A stretch of DNA of 7,040 bases from positions 4,611 through 11,650 of the forward strand of contig DHQM01000052.1 of assembly GCA_002408105.1 (NCBI GenBank), in the 5' to 3' direction. Origin of the DNA: Gammaproteobacteria bacterium UBA5338 (GTDB lineage: Bacteria; Pseudomonadota; Gammaproteobacteria; Pseudomonadales; UBA5862). Below the pieces are notes generated by a model. The model did no database searches, had not been told where the DNA came from, and worked only from the letters and a program-made list of their open reading frames with translations. Position 1 is the first letter of the stretch. The number at the start of each line of letters is the position of its first letter. The position numbers and the translations under genes were made by a program. Of this stretch, positions 1 through 7,040 are shown one piece after another.

Positions 1-790
1 CCTGGTCGTGGTACATCGCCACGGTCGCGTCACACTGCGCGAGTTGCTCTGGTGTGTAGAGGGTGTCTGCAGGCAACGGTCCGGTGACATCAATGCCCGC
101 AGCCCGCAGGCGCACGAGTGCTGGGACAATGTGGCGAATCTCTTCGTCGCCGAGGTGGCCGCTTTCGCCAGCGTGGGGGTTCAGGCCCGACACCAGGATG
201 CGTGGGTGATCGACAGCGAACTCGCGTGTCAGGCTTGCCGCGAGGATTCGAATGGTCTCGTGTACTGCGGTTTCGGTGATGGCGTCTGCAACGGCGCGCA
301 GGGGCAGGTGGGTGGTCACCAGGGCGACCTTGAGGCCGGGGCACGCAAGCATCATCACCACCCGCTCCACTCCGGCCGCGGCGGCGAGAAATTCCGTGTG
401 GCCAGTAAATGGGTGCCCGGCCTCATTGATGACGGCTTTGTGAACCGGTGCGGTCACCAAGGCGTGATAGGTCCCAGAAAGGGCGTGTGAGGCGCCCCGA
501 TGCAACGTTCGCAGCACGTAGTCTGCATGGGCAGGATCCAGCACGCCGGGAACGACCGGGGCCTCGGTCGCCACCGGGTCGATGTAGAGGCTCTGTGCGG
601 GGGCGGGGTCCGCCTGTTGGCGCCACGGAATCAGCCGCAGGGTCTGGTTGAGCTGGCGAGCGCGGTCGCTGAGCACCTGGGGGTCGCCAATGGCGACCAG
701 GGGTTCTGGCCAGGCCCGCTGGGCAGCGGCAATGACGAGGTCCGGGCCGATGCCAGCGGGTTCGCCGGTGGTCAGTGCGATTGGGTGCAT
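1..790 (-). CDS. pdxA: 4-hydroxythreonine-4-phosphate dehydrogenase PdxA (3' end outside window)
   Basis: PdxA oxidises 4-phosphohydroxy-L-threonine with NAD(P)+ in the cytoplasm, a step of the DXP-dependent pyridoxal 5'-phosphate pathway. The frame is open from the ATG at 790-788 to the left edge, giving 263 codons of a family usually near 330, so roughly the last fifth is missing. Family motifs are in order: GEPAGIGPD (residues 9-17), VTAPVHKAVINEAG (112-125), GHTEFLA (130-136), TTHLPL (159-164), SGLNPHAGE (201-209), GPLPADT (237-243) and YHDQ at the edge. The three metal-binding histidines are visible as H161, H206 and H261; their 45- and 55-residue spacing matches H166/H211/H266 of the E. 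coli enzyme as I recall it. The start is firm: the surA stop lies 30 nt upstream in the same frame and no other usual start codon intervenes. No strong Shine-Dalgarno sequence is seen, so translation may be coupled to surA. Confidence 0.96.
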   Translation of the reverse strand, partial: MHPIALTTGEPAGIGPDLVIAAAQRAWPEPLVAIGDPQVLSDRARQLNQTLRLIPWRQQADPAPAQSLYIDPVATEAPVVPGVLDPAHADYVLRTLHRGASHALSGTYHALVTAPVHKAVINEAGHPFTGHTEFLAAAAGVERVVMMLACPGLKVALVTTHLPLRAVADAITETAVHETIRILAASLTREFAVDHPRILVSGLNPHAGESGHLGDEEIRHIVPALVRLRAAGIDVTGPLPADTLYTPEQLAQCDATVAMYHDQ

Positions 791-820
791 GCGTCGGCGC
801 TGCGTTGGCCAGTCGCCTGG

Positions 821-2086
821 TTACTCAATGAGGTCGACATAGGCCTCGTCGCGGATGCGGCGCAACCAGGTATCGACTTCCTGCTCGAACTTGCGCCGGA
901 ATAGCAGTTGACGCGCCTGGTCCTGCTGGAACTCGCGCGACAGGTCGGCCGTCCGTCGGTCATCCAAATGCACCAGCACCCAACCGCGCTCGGTCGCGAA
1001 GGGGGCGCTGACCGCGCCGGGTTCGAGCACGCGCACCCGCTCGCGCAGCGCTGGCTCCAACTCATCGAGTGTGCGCCAACCCAGGTCCCCGCCGGCCAGC
1101 GCCGTGCCTGAATCATCCGAGTAGACCCGCGCGAGTTCGGTGAATTGTTCGCCGGCGCGGGCCCGTTGGTGCAGTGCCTGCGCAAGCCCCTTGACTTGGG
1201 CCTCGCTGCGGATCTCGCTGGGTTGCAAGAGCAACTGGCGGACCCGGTATTGGTCGACGATGCGTACGGTCGCACCACGCTTGTCTTCCAGGCGCACGAA
1301 GTGCAATCCGCTCGAGCTCTCGAACGGACCCTCAATCATGCCGATGCGCATCTGCGGAACCGCATCAGCAAAGAGGGTCGGCAGCTCAGACTCGCGGCGC
1401 CAGCCGAGGTCAGTGATGCGGGCCTCTGCCTCGGTGCCGGTGGCGCTGGCGAGTTCTTCCAGGCTGGCCCCCGCATCGAGGCGTGCACCGAGCTGGGTGG
1501 TGACATCGGCGCGCACGTCGGGGTTGGCTGTGCTCACCAGTAGGTGAGACAGCTGGTACTCGGGCGACAGCTGGGCCTTGCCTTCTTCCGAGGCCAGATA
1601 ATCCTGAACTTCTTGCTCGCTGATGCGAATGTCGCTGCCCACCACGCCTTGCTGTACGCGTGAGACGCGCAGCTCGCGGCGAATGCTCTCTCGCAGGGCT
1701 GCATAGGACAGGCCGTCGGCAGCCAGCGCCCGCTCGAACTGGGGCAGCGCCATGCCGTTCTGTGCGGCGATGCGCGACATCGCCTGGTCGAGCTCAGGTT
1801 CAGCGATGCGCACTCCAGCCCGGTCTGCCATTTGCAGTTGCAGGCTTTCCACGATCATCGTCTCCAGCACTTCGCTGTACAGGCGCTGTTCGTCGGGCGC
1901 GGGAATTCCACGCCTGGCCAGATTGGCCCGGGCCTCGGCCAAGCGCCCGTTGAGCTCGCTGGCGAGGATGACGTCGTCTTCGACGATCGCGACGGTGGTG
2001 TCGAGCCATTCGGTGGCGGCCACGCCAGGGCCTGCGAAACCCAGGCAGAGCACGAGCAGGAGGCGGTGGTACTTGAAGTGCGTCAT
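821..2086 (-). CDS. surA: Periplasmic chaperone SurA (peptidyl-prolyl isomerase family)
   Basis: SurA escorts unfolded outer-membrane proteins, including LptD, across the periplasm to the BAM complex. The 421-aa product is close to the E. coli length (about 428). Residues 1 to about 24 form a signal peptide (hydrophobic LLLVLCLGFAG, then GVAA), followed by the SurA N-terminal chaperone domain (about 25-170, with VAIVEDDVILASEL at its head), parvulin domain 1 (about 177-268), parvulin domain 2 (about 280-376) and a C-terminal helix (about 385-421) that packs on the N-domain in known structures. Domain 1 keeps its two conserved histidines (H181 in LSHLLV, H262 in GLHFV) but lacks the usual GG before LGW. 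Domain 2 has the family motif GGDLGW (332-337) but carries Q284 and V370 where histidines are usual. The ATG at 2086-2084 is chosen because the signal peptide starts there; the frame stays open upstream but only as an overlap with lptD. It lies 53 nt after lptD and 30 nt before pdxA. No clear Shine-Dalgarno is seen. Confidence 0.96.
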   Translation of the reverse strand: MTHFKYHRLLLVLCLGFAGPGVAATEWLDTTVAIVEDDVILASELNGRLAEARANLARRGIPAPDEQRLYSEVLETMIVESLQLQMADRAGVRIAEPELDQAMSRIAAQNGMALPQFERALAADGLSYAALRESIRRELRVSRVQQGVVGSDIRISEQEVQDYLASEEGKAQLSPEYQLSHLLVSTANPDVRADVTTQLGARLDAGASLEELASATGTEAEARITDLGWRRESELPTLFADAVPQMRIGMIEGPFESSSGLHFVRLEDKRGATVRIVDQYRVRQLLLQPSEIRSEAQVKGLAQALHQRARAGEQFTELARVYSDDSGTALAGGDLGWRTLDELEPALRERVRVLEPGAVSAPFATERGWVLVHLDDRRTADLSREFQQDQARQLLFRRKFEQEVDTWLRRIRDEAYVDLIE

Positions 2087-2139
2087 GGTCGGACCGGTGG
2101 TGTCTTCATCTGATGTAATGGGTGGTGCGGCGGCGCATT

Positions 2140-4473
2140 TCAATGCAGCAGGTAGTCGTCGCGGGACTCCTCGCGCCGATAGAAGCCAGGGATGGAAGAC
2201 TGCAGCAATTGATCCAGGCTGTTGCCGGTGCCGAACAGGCCCTTGAACACCACCTGCAGGTGGACGGCTGCGTCCAGCGCGAAGGGGTCGGCGGCGTTGG
2301 CGTCTTCGCGCCACCATTGGCCGACCACGCGCACCTGCAAACAGCAGTTTTGCCATTCTACCCCGGCGAGGGCTTCCAGTGCGCGGTTGTCCCCAAGATC
2401 GTAGTGGTACAGGCCGAGCAGGTGCCAGCTGGCATTGACCGGCAACAGCCCGGAGACCTCCATCTGGCTGGTGTTGGCACCGACCGGGTCGCGCCGATAG
2501 CGGTAGCCGAGGTTGAGAAACCGGTGTGGGTTCTCTGCCCAGTTCAGGTGGATTCGGCCCTCGCTGATGCGGCTGAGGCTGGGGTTGGTTTGCAGGGTTG
2601 TGTGCAGCCGGGAATAGGCGCCGAGCCGCCATTCCAGTTCGCCGATCAGGGGTGTGCGGGGGTCGGTCTCGGCCGCGGAAGGGGGGCCGCTGAGGGTCAC
2701 CGCGCGGTCGTCAAAGAAGTAGCTTTGCGCGACAGCGAGCCTCAGCCACTCTTCGCCCTCGATGCTCAACAGGCGGGAGGTCAACCCGAGGGTAACCCGG
2801 CGGTCGTCGGAGACCCGGTCGTTGCCGCTGAACAGGTTGCGGCTGAACAGCGTATTGAAGCTCAGGCCTCGGCGCCCGGTGTCGAACAGGGGCAGGTCAT
2901 CCTGATCCGGCGCTGCGTTCAGCACCAGCAACGCCCGGGGCTCAAGGGTCTGCAGCTGGCGAATACCACCCCAGGCAAACCCGCGCTCCAGCACCACACC
3001 GGTGTCGAGGCTGAAGCTGTGTGCGCTGAGTGTCGGGTCCCGATGCTCGCCTGTGCTGTGGTCGGTGAGGTTGTAGTCGCGGAGGTGGAAGTCCCACTGG
3101 GGCACGACAAAGCCAGCCTGAGATCGCCACTCATGGGCGAGACTCACATCGAACAGCGTGCGGCTGCCGGTCAGGGCGTCAAGGCCGGTGAGCCCGTCGC
3201 TCGCGCGGTCGAAGTCCGCGTACTCTTGGCGGCTTATCAGGTGCCAGTTGCCGAACGCCTGGGGGTACCAGTGCAGGCGCAATTCCGGCAGCTTCTGGTA
3301 GGGCGCCGTCAGGTTGGGGTCGAGCCGCTGAAACCCCTCAGCTTCGGCAGCAAAGTCAAAATACTCCCCCTGGTGGGCCAGCAACGCCACTTGGCGGAGG
3401 TGGTTCTGACTGCCGCTTGCGAGTCCTCCAGAACCCAGGTCTTCGAGGTAGCTGGTGTCGCTGACTCGGCGTGCATGGGCCTCGAAGCTCCACCGGGATG
3501 AGAGTTGCTGGCGGTGGTCCAGGGCCAGCGCCCAGCGTTCGCTCCGTTGCGGCGCGTCGGTGGCTCCGGCTCGGTCATCGGGCAGTACCTCCGCGCGCAA
3601 ATTGCCGCTGTGCTGGTGCTCGAGGTAGCGGTACTCGGCGCTGACCAGGGTGCCGCGCTGGCTCATCCACTGGGGCGTCAGTGTCAGGTCGCGATTCGGC
3701 GCCAGATTGAAGTAGATCGGCAGCGTCAGGCTGGTGCCACGTCGGTCATCTTGGGTGAACGTGGGGATCAAAAACCCCGTGTGGCGACGGTCATCGATGG
3801 GGAAATAGAGGTAAGGCCAATAGAGCACACTGAGGTCCCCGAGGCGAAGTCGCGCATGCCAGGCGGACGCGAATCCGCTGTCGGGGTCAATGTGCAAGGA
3901 TTCGCTGGTGAGTGCCCAGCTTTCCTGGCCCGGATCGCAGCGGGTGAATTCGGCCTGCTCGACCTCTATATTGCCATTCGAGTCCCGGTGCAGCGCCGCA
4001 GCTCGTCCGCGCAGGCGCGAGGCGTGGAACAGGAAGTCGCCGTCGGTCAGGTGTGCACTGCGGGTGCGCTGATCCACTGAGGCCGTCTCGGCCCGCAGGA
4101 CCATGCCAGGTTCACGCAGTTCAATGCCGCCCGTGAGTTCCAGGCGGCTGTCTTCCTGCAGGTAGCGCCCGCGGTCAGCCCGCAGCCGCCAGGGTGACAG
4201 CCACACCTCCACGCCTTCGTTGAGCTCGATCCACTCATCCATCACCCAGTTGGCGTAGCCTGTCCACAGCACCAGGTTGCGCGGTGCATCCGGGGCCGGT
4301 TGCAGGTTGCGCAACGGGTCGATGTAGACTCCGGTGCAATACGGCGGCAGCTCCCGCAGGATGGCAGGGGGCAGCGTTGCACGCTCAACCCAGTCGGGTG
4401 CGGTTTGCTCGGCGTCCGACCCGCCCACCCAGAGTGACAGGGCGGCCAGTGCCCAGCGTCCCGCTTTCAGCAC
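2140..4473 (-). CDS. lptD: LPS-assembly outer-membrane protein LptD
   Basis: LptD, with the lipoprotein LptE, forms the outer-membrane translocon that places lipopolysaccharide in the outer leaflet. The product is 777 aa, near the E. coli size of 784. A signal peptide (hydrophobic WALAALSLWVGG) ends near A21. A periplasmic beta-jellyroll (OstA/LptA-like) spans about residues 68-185, with repeats such as WIELNEGVEVW and LELTGGIELR. The C-terminal barrel follows, with family signatures YWPYLYFPIDDRRHTGFLIP (218-237) and YFNLAPNRDLTLTPQWMSQRG (254-274) and the C-terminal SSIPGF (759-764). Four cysteines sit in the family pattern: C46, C179 and the adjacent pair C710-C711, matching the disulphide network that gates LptD function in E. 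coli (C31, C173, C724, C725). The start is a GTG at 4473-4471; an in-frame TGA lies upstream with no other start between, and an AGGTGG-like site precedes it by about 9 nt. It heads the lptD-surA-pdxA run. Confidence 0.97.
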   Translation of the reverse strand: MLKAGRWALAALSLWVGGSDAEQTAPDWVERATLPPAILRELPPYCTGVYIDPLRNLQPAPDAPRNLVLWTGYANWVMDEWIELNEGVEVWLSPWRLRADRGRYLQEDSRLELTGGIELREPGMVLRAETASVDQRTRSAHLTDGDFLFHASRLRGRAAALHRDSNGNIEVEQAEFTRCDPGQESWALTSESLHIDPDSGFASAWHARLRLGDLSVLYWPYLYFPIDDRRHTGFLIPTFTQDDRRGTSLTLPIYFNLAPNRDLTLTPQWMSQRGTLVSAEYRYLEHQHSGNLRAEVLPDDRAGATDAPQRSERWALALDHRQQLSSRWSFEAHARRVSDTSYLEDLGSGGLASGSQNHLRQVALLAHQGEYFDFAAEAEGFQRLDPNLTAPYQKLPELRLHWYPQAFGNWHLISRQEYADFDRASDGLTGLDALTGSRTLFDVSLAHEWRSQAGFVVPQWDFHLRDYNLTDHSTGEHRDPTLSAHSFSLDTGVVLERGFAWGGIRQLQTLEPRALLVLNAAPDQDDLPLFDTGRRGLSFNTLFSRNLFSGNDRVSDDRRVTLGLTSRLLSIEGEEWLRLAVAQSYFFDDRAVTLSGPPSAAETDPRTPLIGELEWRLGAYSRLHTTLQTNPSLSRISEGRIHLNWAENPHRFLNLGYRYRRDPVGANTSQMEVSGLLPVNASWHLLGLYHYDLGDNRALEALAGVEWQNCCLQVRVVGQWWREDANAADPFALDAAVHLQVVFKGLFGTGNSLDQLLQSSIPGFYRREESRDDYLLH

Positions 4474-4500
4474 CGGACCCCGCCACCTGCCTTTGTGCGC

Positions 4501-4530
4501 TTGGCGCTCAGATCATCTCGTCGCGATAAT
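4501..4530 (+). promoter_or_regulatory. Probable sigma70 promoter for amgK
   Basis: TTGGCG (4501-4506, 4 of 6 to the -35 consensus) is separated by 18 nt from GATAAT (4525-4530, 5 of 6 to the -10 consensus). Transcription would start near 4537 and leave a leader of about 108 nt before the amgK ATG. This is the best sigma70-like match in the divergent lptD/amgK spacer. The call is from pattern only. Confidence 0.5.
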
Positions 4531-4559
4531 GGAGGCGTTGGATGGGTGGAGGGGGTGGC

Positions 4560-4574
4560 ATGCAGGATCTGCAT
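4560..4574. repeat. Perfect 6-bp inverted repeat in the amgK leader
   Basis: ATGCAG, a 3-nt GAT spacer, then CTGCAT form an exact dyad centred at 4567. It extends imperfectly by two G:C pairs beyond a single mismatch on each side. It lies about 30 nt downstream of the predicted amgK transcription start and about 70 nt before its ATG, and on the lptD side about 90 nt upstream of the GTG. The size and symmetry suit a dimeric repressor site, but a weak RNA hairpin or chance are also possible. Confidence 0.4.
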
Positions 4575-4628
4575 ACCCTGCTGCGTGCCGGCCGGATGAA
4601 GACGCCTGGGTGCGTCCCCGGGGTGTCT

Positions 4629-4634
4629 GAGGAG
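4629..4634 (+). promoter_or_regulatory. Ribosome binding site of amgK
   Basis: GAGGAG lies 10 nt before the ATG at 4645. It supports that start over other in-frame candidates. Confidence 0.7.
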
Positions 4635-4644
4635 TTCTGGTTGC

Positions 4645-5709
4645 ATGGTGAAACGGACGGATCGGCTCCGGCAGTGGCTGGCCGGGATTGTAGCAGAGCC
4701 CCCGCCAGGCCTGCTGTTGGACGGTGCCGATCCCGCTGGGTTGGAGTTGGCTGCGGTCGCCGGCGACGCCAGCTTTCGCCGCTATTGGCGCCTGACTTCG
4801 GTCTGCCCGACCTTGATTGTGATGGACGCGCCACCGGAGTTGGAGCCGAGCGCACATTTTGTGCAGATTGCCGAGGGCTTGCGGGCGCTGAACCTGCCGG
4901 TGCCACGGGTGTTTGCTGCCGACCTGAAGCAGGGGTTCTTGCTGTTGGAGGACTTTGGGGACTGCCTGTATGGCGACCGCCTGCTGGCCTCGGTTTCTGA
5001 GGAAGTCGATGCCATGTACCGGGAGGCAATCGACTTGCTGGTGCAGTTGCAGCGCCACGAGCAGGTTCCGGGCTGCGTGTTGCCGCGGTTCGATGCAGCC
5101 CTGTACGCCGGCGAATACCGCCTGTTCACCGATTGGTTCTTACGCGACACGCTGGAGTTGGCGCTCAGTTCCGATGAACGAGCCCTGGTTGCCGAAGCGG
5201 GACTGCGTCTGGAAGAAGTGGCGCTGGGCCAGCCCGCCCGCCCCGTGCACCGTGACTACCATTCCCGCAACCTTCTGTGGAGGGGCGCGGGTGTCGCGCC
5301 TGGGATCATCGACTTTCAGGACGCCGTCATTGGCCCTGTCACCTATGACCTGGTTTCGCTGCTCAAGGACTGCTACTTGCATTGGCCTGCAGCGCGGGTG
5401 GCCGCGGGGGTCGAGCACTACTGGCACGAGGCCAGGGCTGCCGGAATTCCATTGGGCGATGACCCGGCTGCATTTCGCGTCGATTTCGAGCGCATGGGAA
5501 TGCAGCGCCACCTCAAGGCGATCGGCATCTTCGCGCGCCTGGCACTGCGGGACGGTAAGCCGAACTACCTGAAGGATGTGTCGCGCATCCTGTTACACCT
5601 GCATGAAGCCCGTCCGCAAGACCCAGTGCTCGAAAGGCTGCAGCGCTGGCTGCAGGGGCGGGTCGCACCGGTCGTCGAAGGCGATCTGCGCTTCTTCGCT
5701 CCGTGCTGA
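4645..5709 (+). CDS. amgK: N-acetylmuramate/N-acetylglucosamine anomeric kinase AmgK
   Basis: AmgK phosphorylates the anomeric hydroxyl of MurNAc (and GlcNAc) recovered from peptidoglycan turnover, giving the sugar 1-phosphate that MurU converts to UDP-MurNAc. The pathway bypasses de novo MurA synthesis and underlies intrinsic fosfomycin tolerance in Pseudomonas. The 354-aa protein has the aminoglycoside-phosphotransferase fold. Visible motifs are the nucleotide loop GDASFRRYWR (40-49), LLLEDFGD (99-106), the catalytic loop VHRDYHSRNLLW (201-212) with D204 as probable catalytic base and N209 as metal ligand, and the metal-binding IIDFQDAVIGP (221-231) with D223. The C-terminal part (MGMQRHLKAIGIFARL, 284-299) is typical of the AmgK/COG3178 group. 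The start is supported by GAGGAG. The identity rests on the family motifs, the divergent lptD neighbour and murU downstream. Unusually, murU does not follow directly: an enoyl-CoA hydratase gene lies between. Confidence 0.9.
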   Translation: MVKRTDRLRQWLAGIVAEPPPGLLLDGADPAGLELAAVAGDASFRRYWRLTSVCPTLIVMDAPPELEPSAHFVQIAEGLRALNLPVPRVFAADLKQGFLLLEDFGDCLYGDRLLASVSEEVDAMYREAIDLLVQLQRHEQVPGCVLPRFDAALYAGEYRLFTDWFLRDTLELALSSDERALVAEAGLRLEEVALGQPARPVHRDYHSRNLLWRGAGVAPGIIDFQDAVIGPVTYDLVSLLKDCYLHWPAARVAAGVEHYWHEARAAGIPLGDDPAAFRVDFERMGMQRHLKAIGIFARLALRDGKPNYLKDVSRILLHLHEARPQDPVLERLQRWLQGRVAPVVEGDLRFFAPC

Positions 5710-5723
5710 AACCAGTGGCTGGA

Positions 5724-5739
5724 CCTGCGCTTGCGCAGG
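5724..5739 (+). terminator. Hairpin after amgK (weak terminator candidate)
   Basis: CCTGCGC (5724-5730) and GCGCAGG (5733-5739) are exact inverted arms beginning 14 nt past the amgK stop; the real loop would take in an inner base pair or two. No T-run follows, so it does not meet the usual form of an intrinsic terminator. It could stabilise the amgK mRNA 3' end or cause pausing. Confidence 0.35.
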
Positions 5740-5808
5740 GGGCAACCCAGGGTGCAGCCCGGTGCCTTGGGAGTTCGATGCGCTGTTGGCGATTGCCTCG
5801 AGGGCGCG

Positions 5809-5838
5809 TTGACGCTGTTTTGCGCGTGGGGACACAAT
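5809..5838 (+). promoter_or_regulatory. Probable sigma70 promoter for the enoyl-CoA hydratase gene
   Basis: TTGACG (5809-5814, 5 of 6 to consensus) lies 18 nt from CACAAT (5833-5838, 4 of 6). A start near 5845 would give a leader of about 60 nt. It is the only sensible promoter in the 198-bp amgK-crotonase gap and suggests that the crotonase gene, and perhaps murU, is transcribed independently of amgK. Confidence 0.45.
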
Positions 5839-5847
5839 TGAGGCGCG

Positions 5848-5860
5848 GCCGCGACGCGGC
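5848..5860. repeat. GC-rich 6-bp dyad at the crotonase leader
   Basis: GCCGCG, a single A, then CGCGGC form an exact inverted repeat just downstream of the predicted transcription start. It could be an operator or a leader hairpin. GC-rich dyads of this length arise often by chance in DNA of this composition. Confidence 0.25.
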
Positions 5861-5896
5861 GGTCGCAAGGATGCCGAATAAGAACAACACGCAAAC

Positions 5897-5901
5897 GGAG
5901 G
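5897..5901 (+). promoter_or_regulatory. Ribosome binding site of the enoyl-CoA hydratase gene
   Basis: GGAGG lies 6 nt before the ATG at 5908. This decides between it and an out-of-frame ATG at 5903, which would be only 1 nt from the site. Confidence 0.75.
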
Positions 5902-5907
5902 CATGCA

Positions 5908-6681
5908 ATGGCCGCGTACCACCAAGCCGAGCGCCAGGGCCACCTGCTGGTCGTTACCTTCACCCGCCCGGAAGCTGCGAATGCGCTCAACACCGAGGCC
6001 TGCGAGCAGTTGCACCGGCTGTTCGATGAATTCTCCCAGGACCCGTCGCTGTGGGTCGCCATCGTGACCGGATCTGGCGATCGCGCGTTCTGTGCCGGCA
6101 TGGACCTGAAAGACAGCGCCCGAGGTGAAGGGCTGCGCCTGCCGCTTTCGGGGTTCGCTGGCTTGACCCACCGTTTCGACAACTTCAAGCCGGTCATCGC
6201 AGCAGTCAACGGAGCGGCCTATGGAGGTGGCATGGAGTTGGTCTTGGCGTGCGACCTGGTGGTGGCTTCCGAGCAGGCCCGGTTCGCGTTGTCCGAGCCA
6301 CGTGTCGGGGTGGCGGCACTCGCCGGGGGTGTGCACCGGCTGGTGCGTCAAATTGGTCACAAAGCCGCCATGTCCATGCTGCTGACGGGCCGTACCGTGG
6401 GCGCGGACGAAGCGCTTCGCATGGGATTCATCAACGAGGTGGTGCCGCCTGACGAGGTGCTGCCGCGGGCCCGAGCCTTGGCCGACGATGTCTTGGCGTG
6501 TGCGCCTCTTGCTGTGCGTGCCACCAAGCAGTTGGCGCTTGAGGGCCTCGACCACCCACTGAGCACCGCCATGGCGCGGCAGTACACCGAGGTGGATGCA
6601 ATGCTGCGCAGCCCCGACGTGCGTGAAGGGGCGCGCGCCTTCACAGAGAAGCGGGCGCCTGCCTGGAGCGGCGAAGGCTAG
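5908..6681 (+). CDS. Enoyl-CoA hydratase/isomerase (crotonase) family protein
   Basis: Crotonase-fold enzymes act on acyl-CoA thioesters, most often adding water to trans-2-enoyl-CoA. The 257-aa length is normal for a single-domain member. The oxyanion-hole segments are present at FCAGMDL (61-67) and NGAAYGGGMEL (101-111). Two acidic residues, E110 and E130, line up with the two catalytic glutamates of rat mitochondrial enoyl-CoA hydratase (E144 and E164) with the same 20-residue spacing, so a true hydratase is plausible rather than an isomerase or dehalogenase relative. LTGRTVGADEALRMGFINEVV (159-179) and the C-terminal REGARAFTEKRAPAW (239-253) are typical of the family. Substrate cannot be read from sequence; carnitinyl-CoA dehydratase-like and other members share these motifs. 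It has its own Shine-Dalgarno and likely promoter. Its place between amgK and murU has no clear functional link to cell-wall recycling. Confidence 0.93.
   Translation: MAAYHQAERQGHLLVVTFTRPEAANALNTEACEQLHRLFDEFSQDPSLWVAIVTGSGDRAFCAGMDLKDSARGEGLRLPLSGFAGLTHRFDNFKPVIAAVNGAAYGGGMELVLACDLVVASEQARFALSEPRVGVAALAGGVHRLVRQIGHKAAMSMLLTGRTVGADEALRMGFINEVVPPDEVLPRARALADDVLACAPLAVRATKQLALEGLDHPLSTAMARQYTEVDAMLRSPDVREGARAFTEKRAPAWSGEG

Positions 6682-7040
<359 letters not shown>

Larger units (their letters stand above)
4474..4644. promoter_or_regulatory. Divergent lptD/amgK intergenic region
   Basis: This 171-bp spacer separates the minus-strand lptD start from the plus-strand amgK start and must hold the control signals for both directions unless transcription enters from elsewhere. 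On the plus strand it has the sigma70-like promoter at 4501-4530, the dyad at 4560-4574 and the amgK ribosome site. On the minus strand I found no good sigma70 pair and no sigmaE pair for lptD: a TCTGA lies near 4512 in the minus sense, but no GAACTT-like box sits at the right distance. E. coli lptD is known to be sigmaE-controlled; that cannot be claimed here. Confidence 0.6.

Noticed and set aside
8..490. A 160-codon plus-strand frame antisense to pdxA
   Set aside because: The minus strand carries continuous PdxA homology with all three metal-binding histidines correctly spaced; this frame is its shadow.
2087..2632. A 182-codon N-terminal extension of surA
   Set aside because: The added part overlaps lptD in another frame and is Arg/Pro-rich; the signal peptide at the ATG at 2086 marks the true start.
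2122..3501. A 459-codon open frame on the plus strand antisense to lptD
   Set aside because: It lies wholly against lptD, whose signal peptide, barrel motifs and cysteines are unambiguous. The translation has no recognisable domain and its length is explained by high GC and lptD codon bias.
4529..4630. A 33-codon leader peptide ending at the amgK ribosome site
   Set aside because: Its ATG overlaps the predicted -10 box, so it would not be in that transcript, and it has no Shine-Dalgarno of its own.
4955..5572. A 205-codon frame inside amgK on the same strand
   Set aside because: It is an out-of-frame shadow with Cys/Trp/Arg-rich translation, while the amgK frame has complete kinase motifs throughout.

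Overview
The window reads as a chromosomal segment of a GC-rich gammaproteobacterium. It combines the conserved outer-membrane/PLP cluster lptD-surA-pdxA on the minus strand with the peptidoglycan-recycling pair amgK and murU diverging on the plus strand, an arrangement best known from Pseudomonas-like and related Gammaproteobacteria. The genus cannot be fixed from the sequence. There are no RNA genes, mobile elements, CRISPR arrays or large repeats.

Left part, minus strand, read right to left: lptD (4473-2140), then surA (2086-821), then pdxA (790 to the left edge, 3' end missing). Spacings are 53 and 30 nt, consistent with one operon. SurA and LptD belong to one pathway: SurA chaperones beta-barrel precursors through the periplasm and LptD is one of its best-known clients, the barrel that inserts LPS into the outer membrane. 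PdxA (pyridoxal phosphate synthesis) is a traditional operon passenger.

Centre: a 171-bp divergent intergenic region (4474-4644) holds a good sigma70-like promoter pointing towards amgK and a perfect 6-bp dyad in the amgK leader. No convincing lptD promoter was found there.

Right part, plus strand: amgK (4645-5709, anomeric N-acetylmuramate kinase family), then a 198-bp gap with a hairpin and a probable promoter, then a complete crotonase-family enoyl-CoA hydratase gene (5908-6681), then a short GC-hairpin spacer and the start of murU (6757 to the right edge, 3' end missing). AmgK and MurU act consecutively to turn recycled MurNAc into UDP-MurNAc, and their genes are usually adjacent. Here they are separated by a fatty-acyl-type enzyme gene that seems to have its own promoter.

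This is mostly a well-known housekeeping neighbourhood; I do not see an undescribed multi-gene system. The points most worth a second look are the SurA whose second parvulin domain has lost both conserved active-site histidines, the crotonase gene between amgK and murU, and the dyad in the amgK leader.
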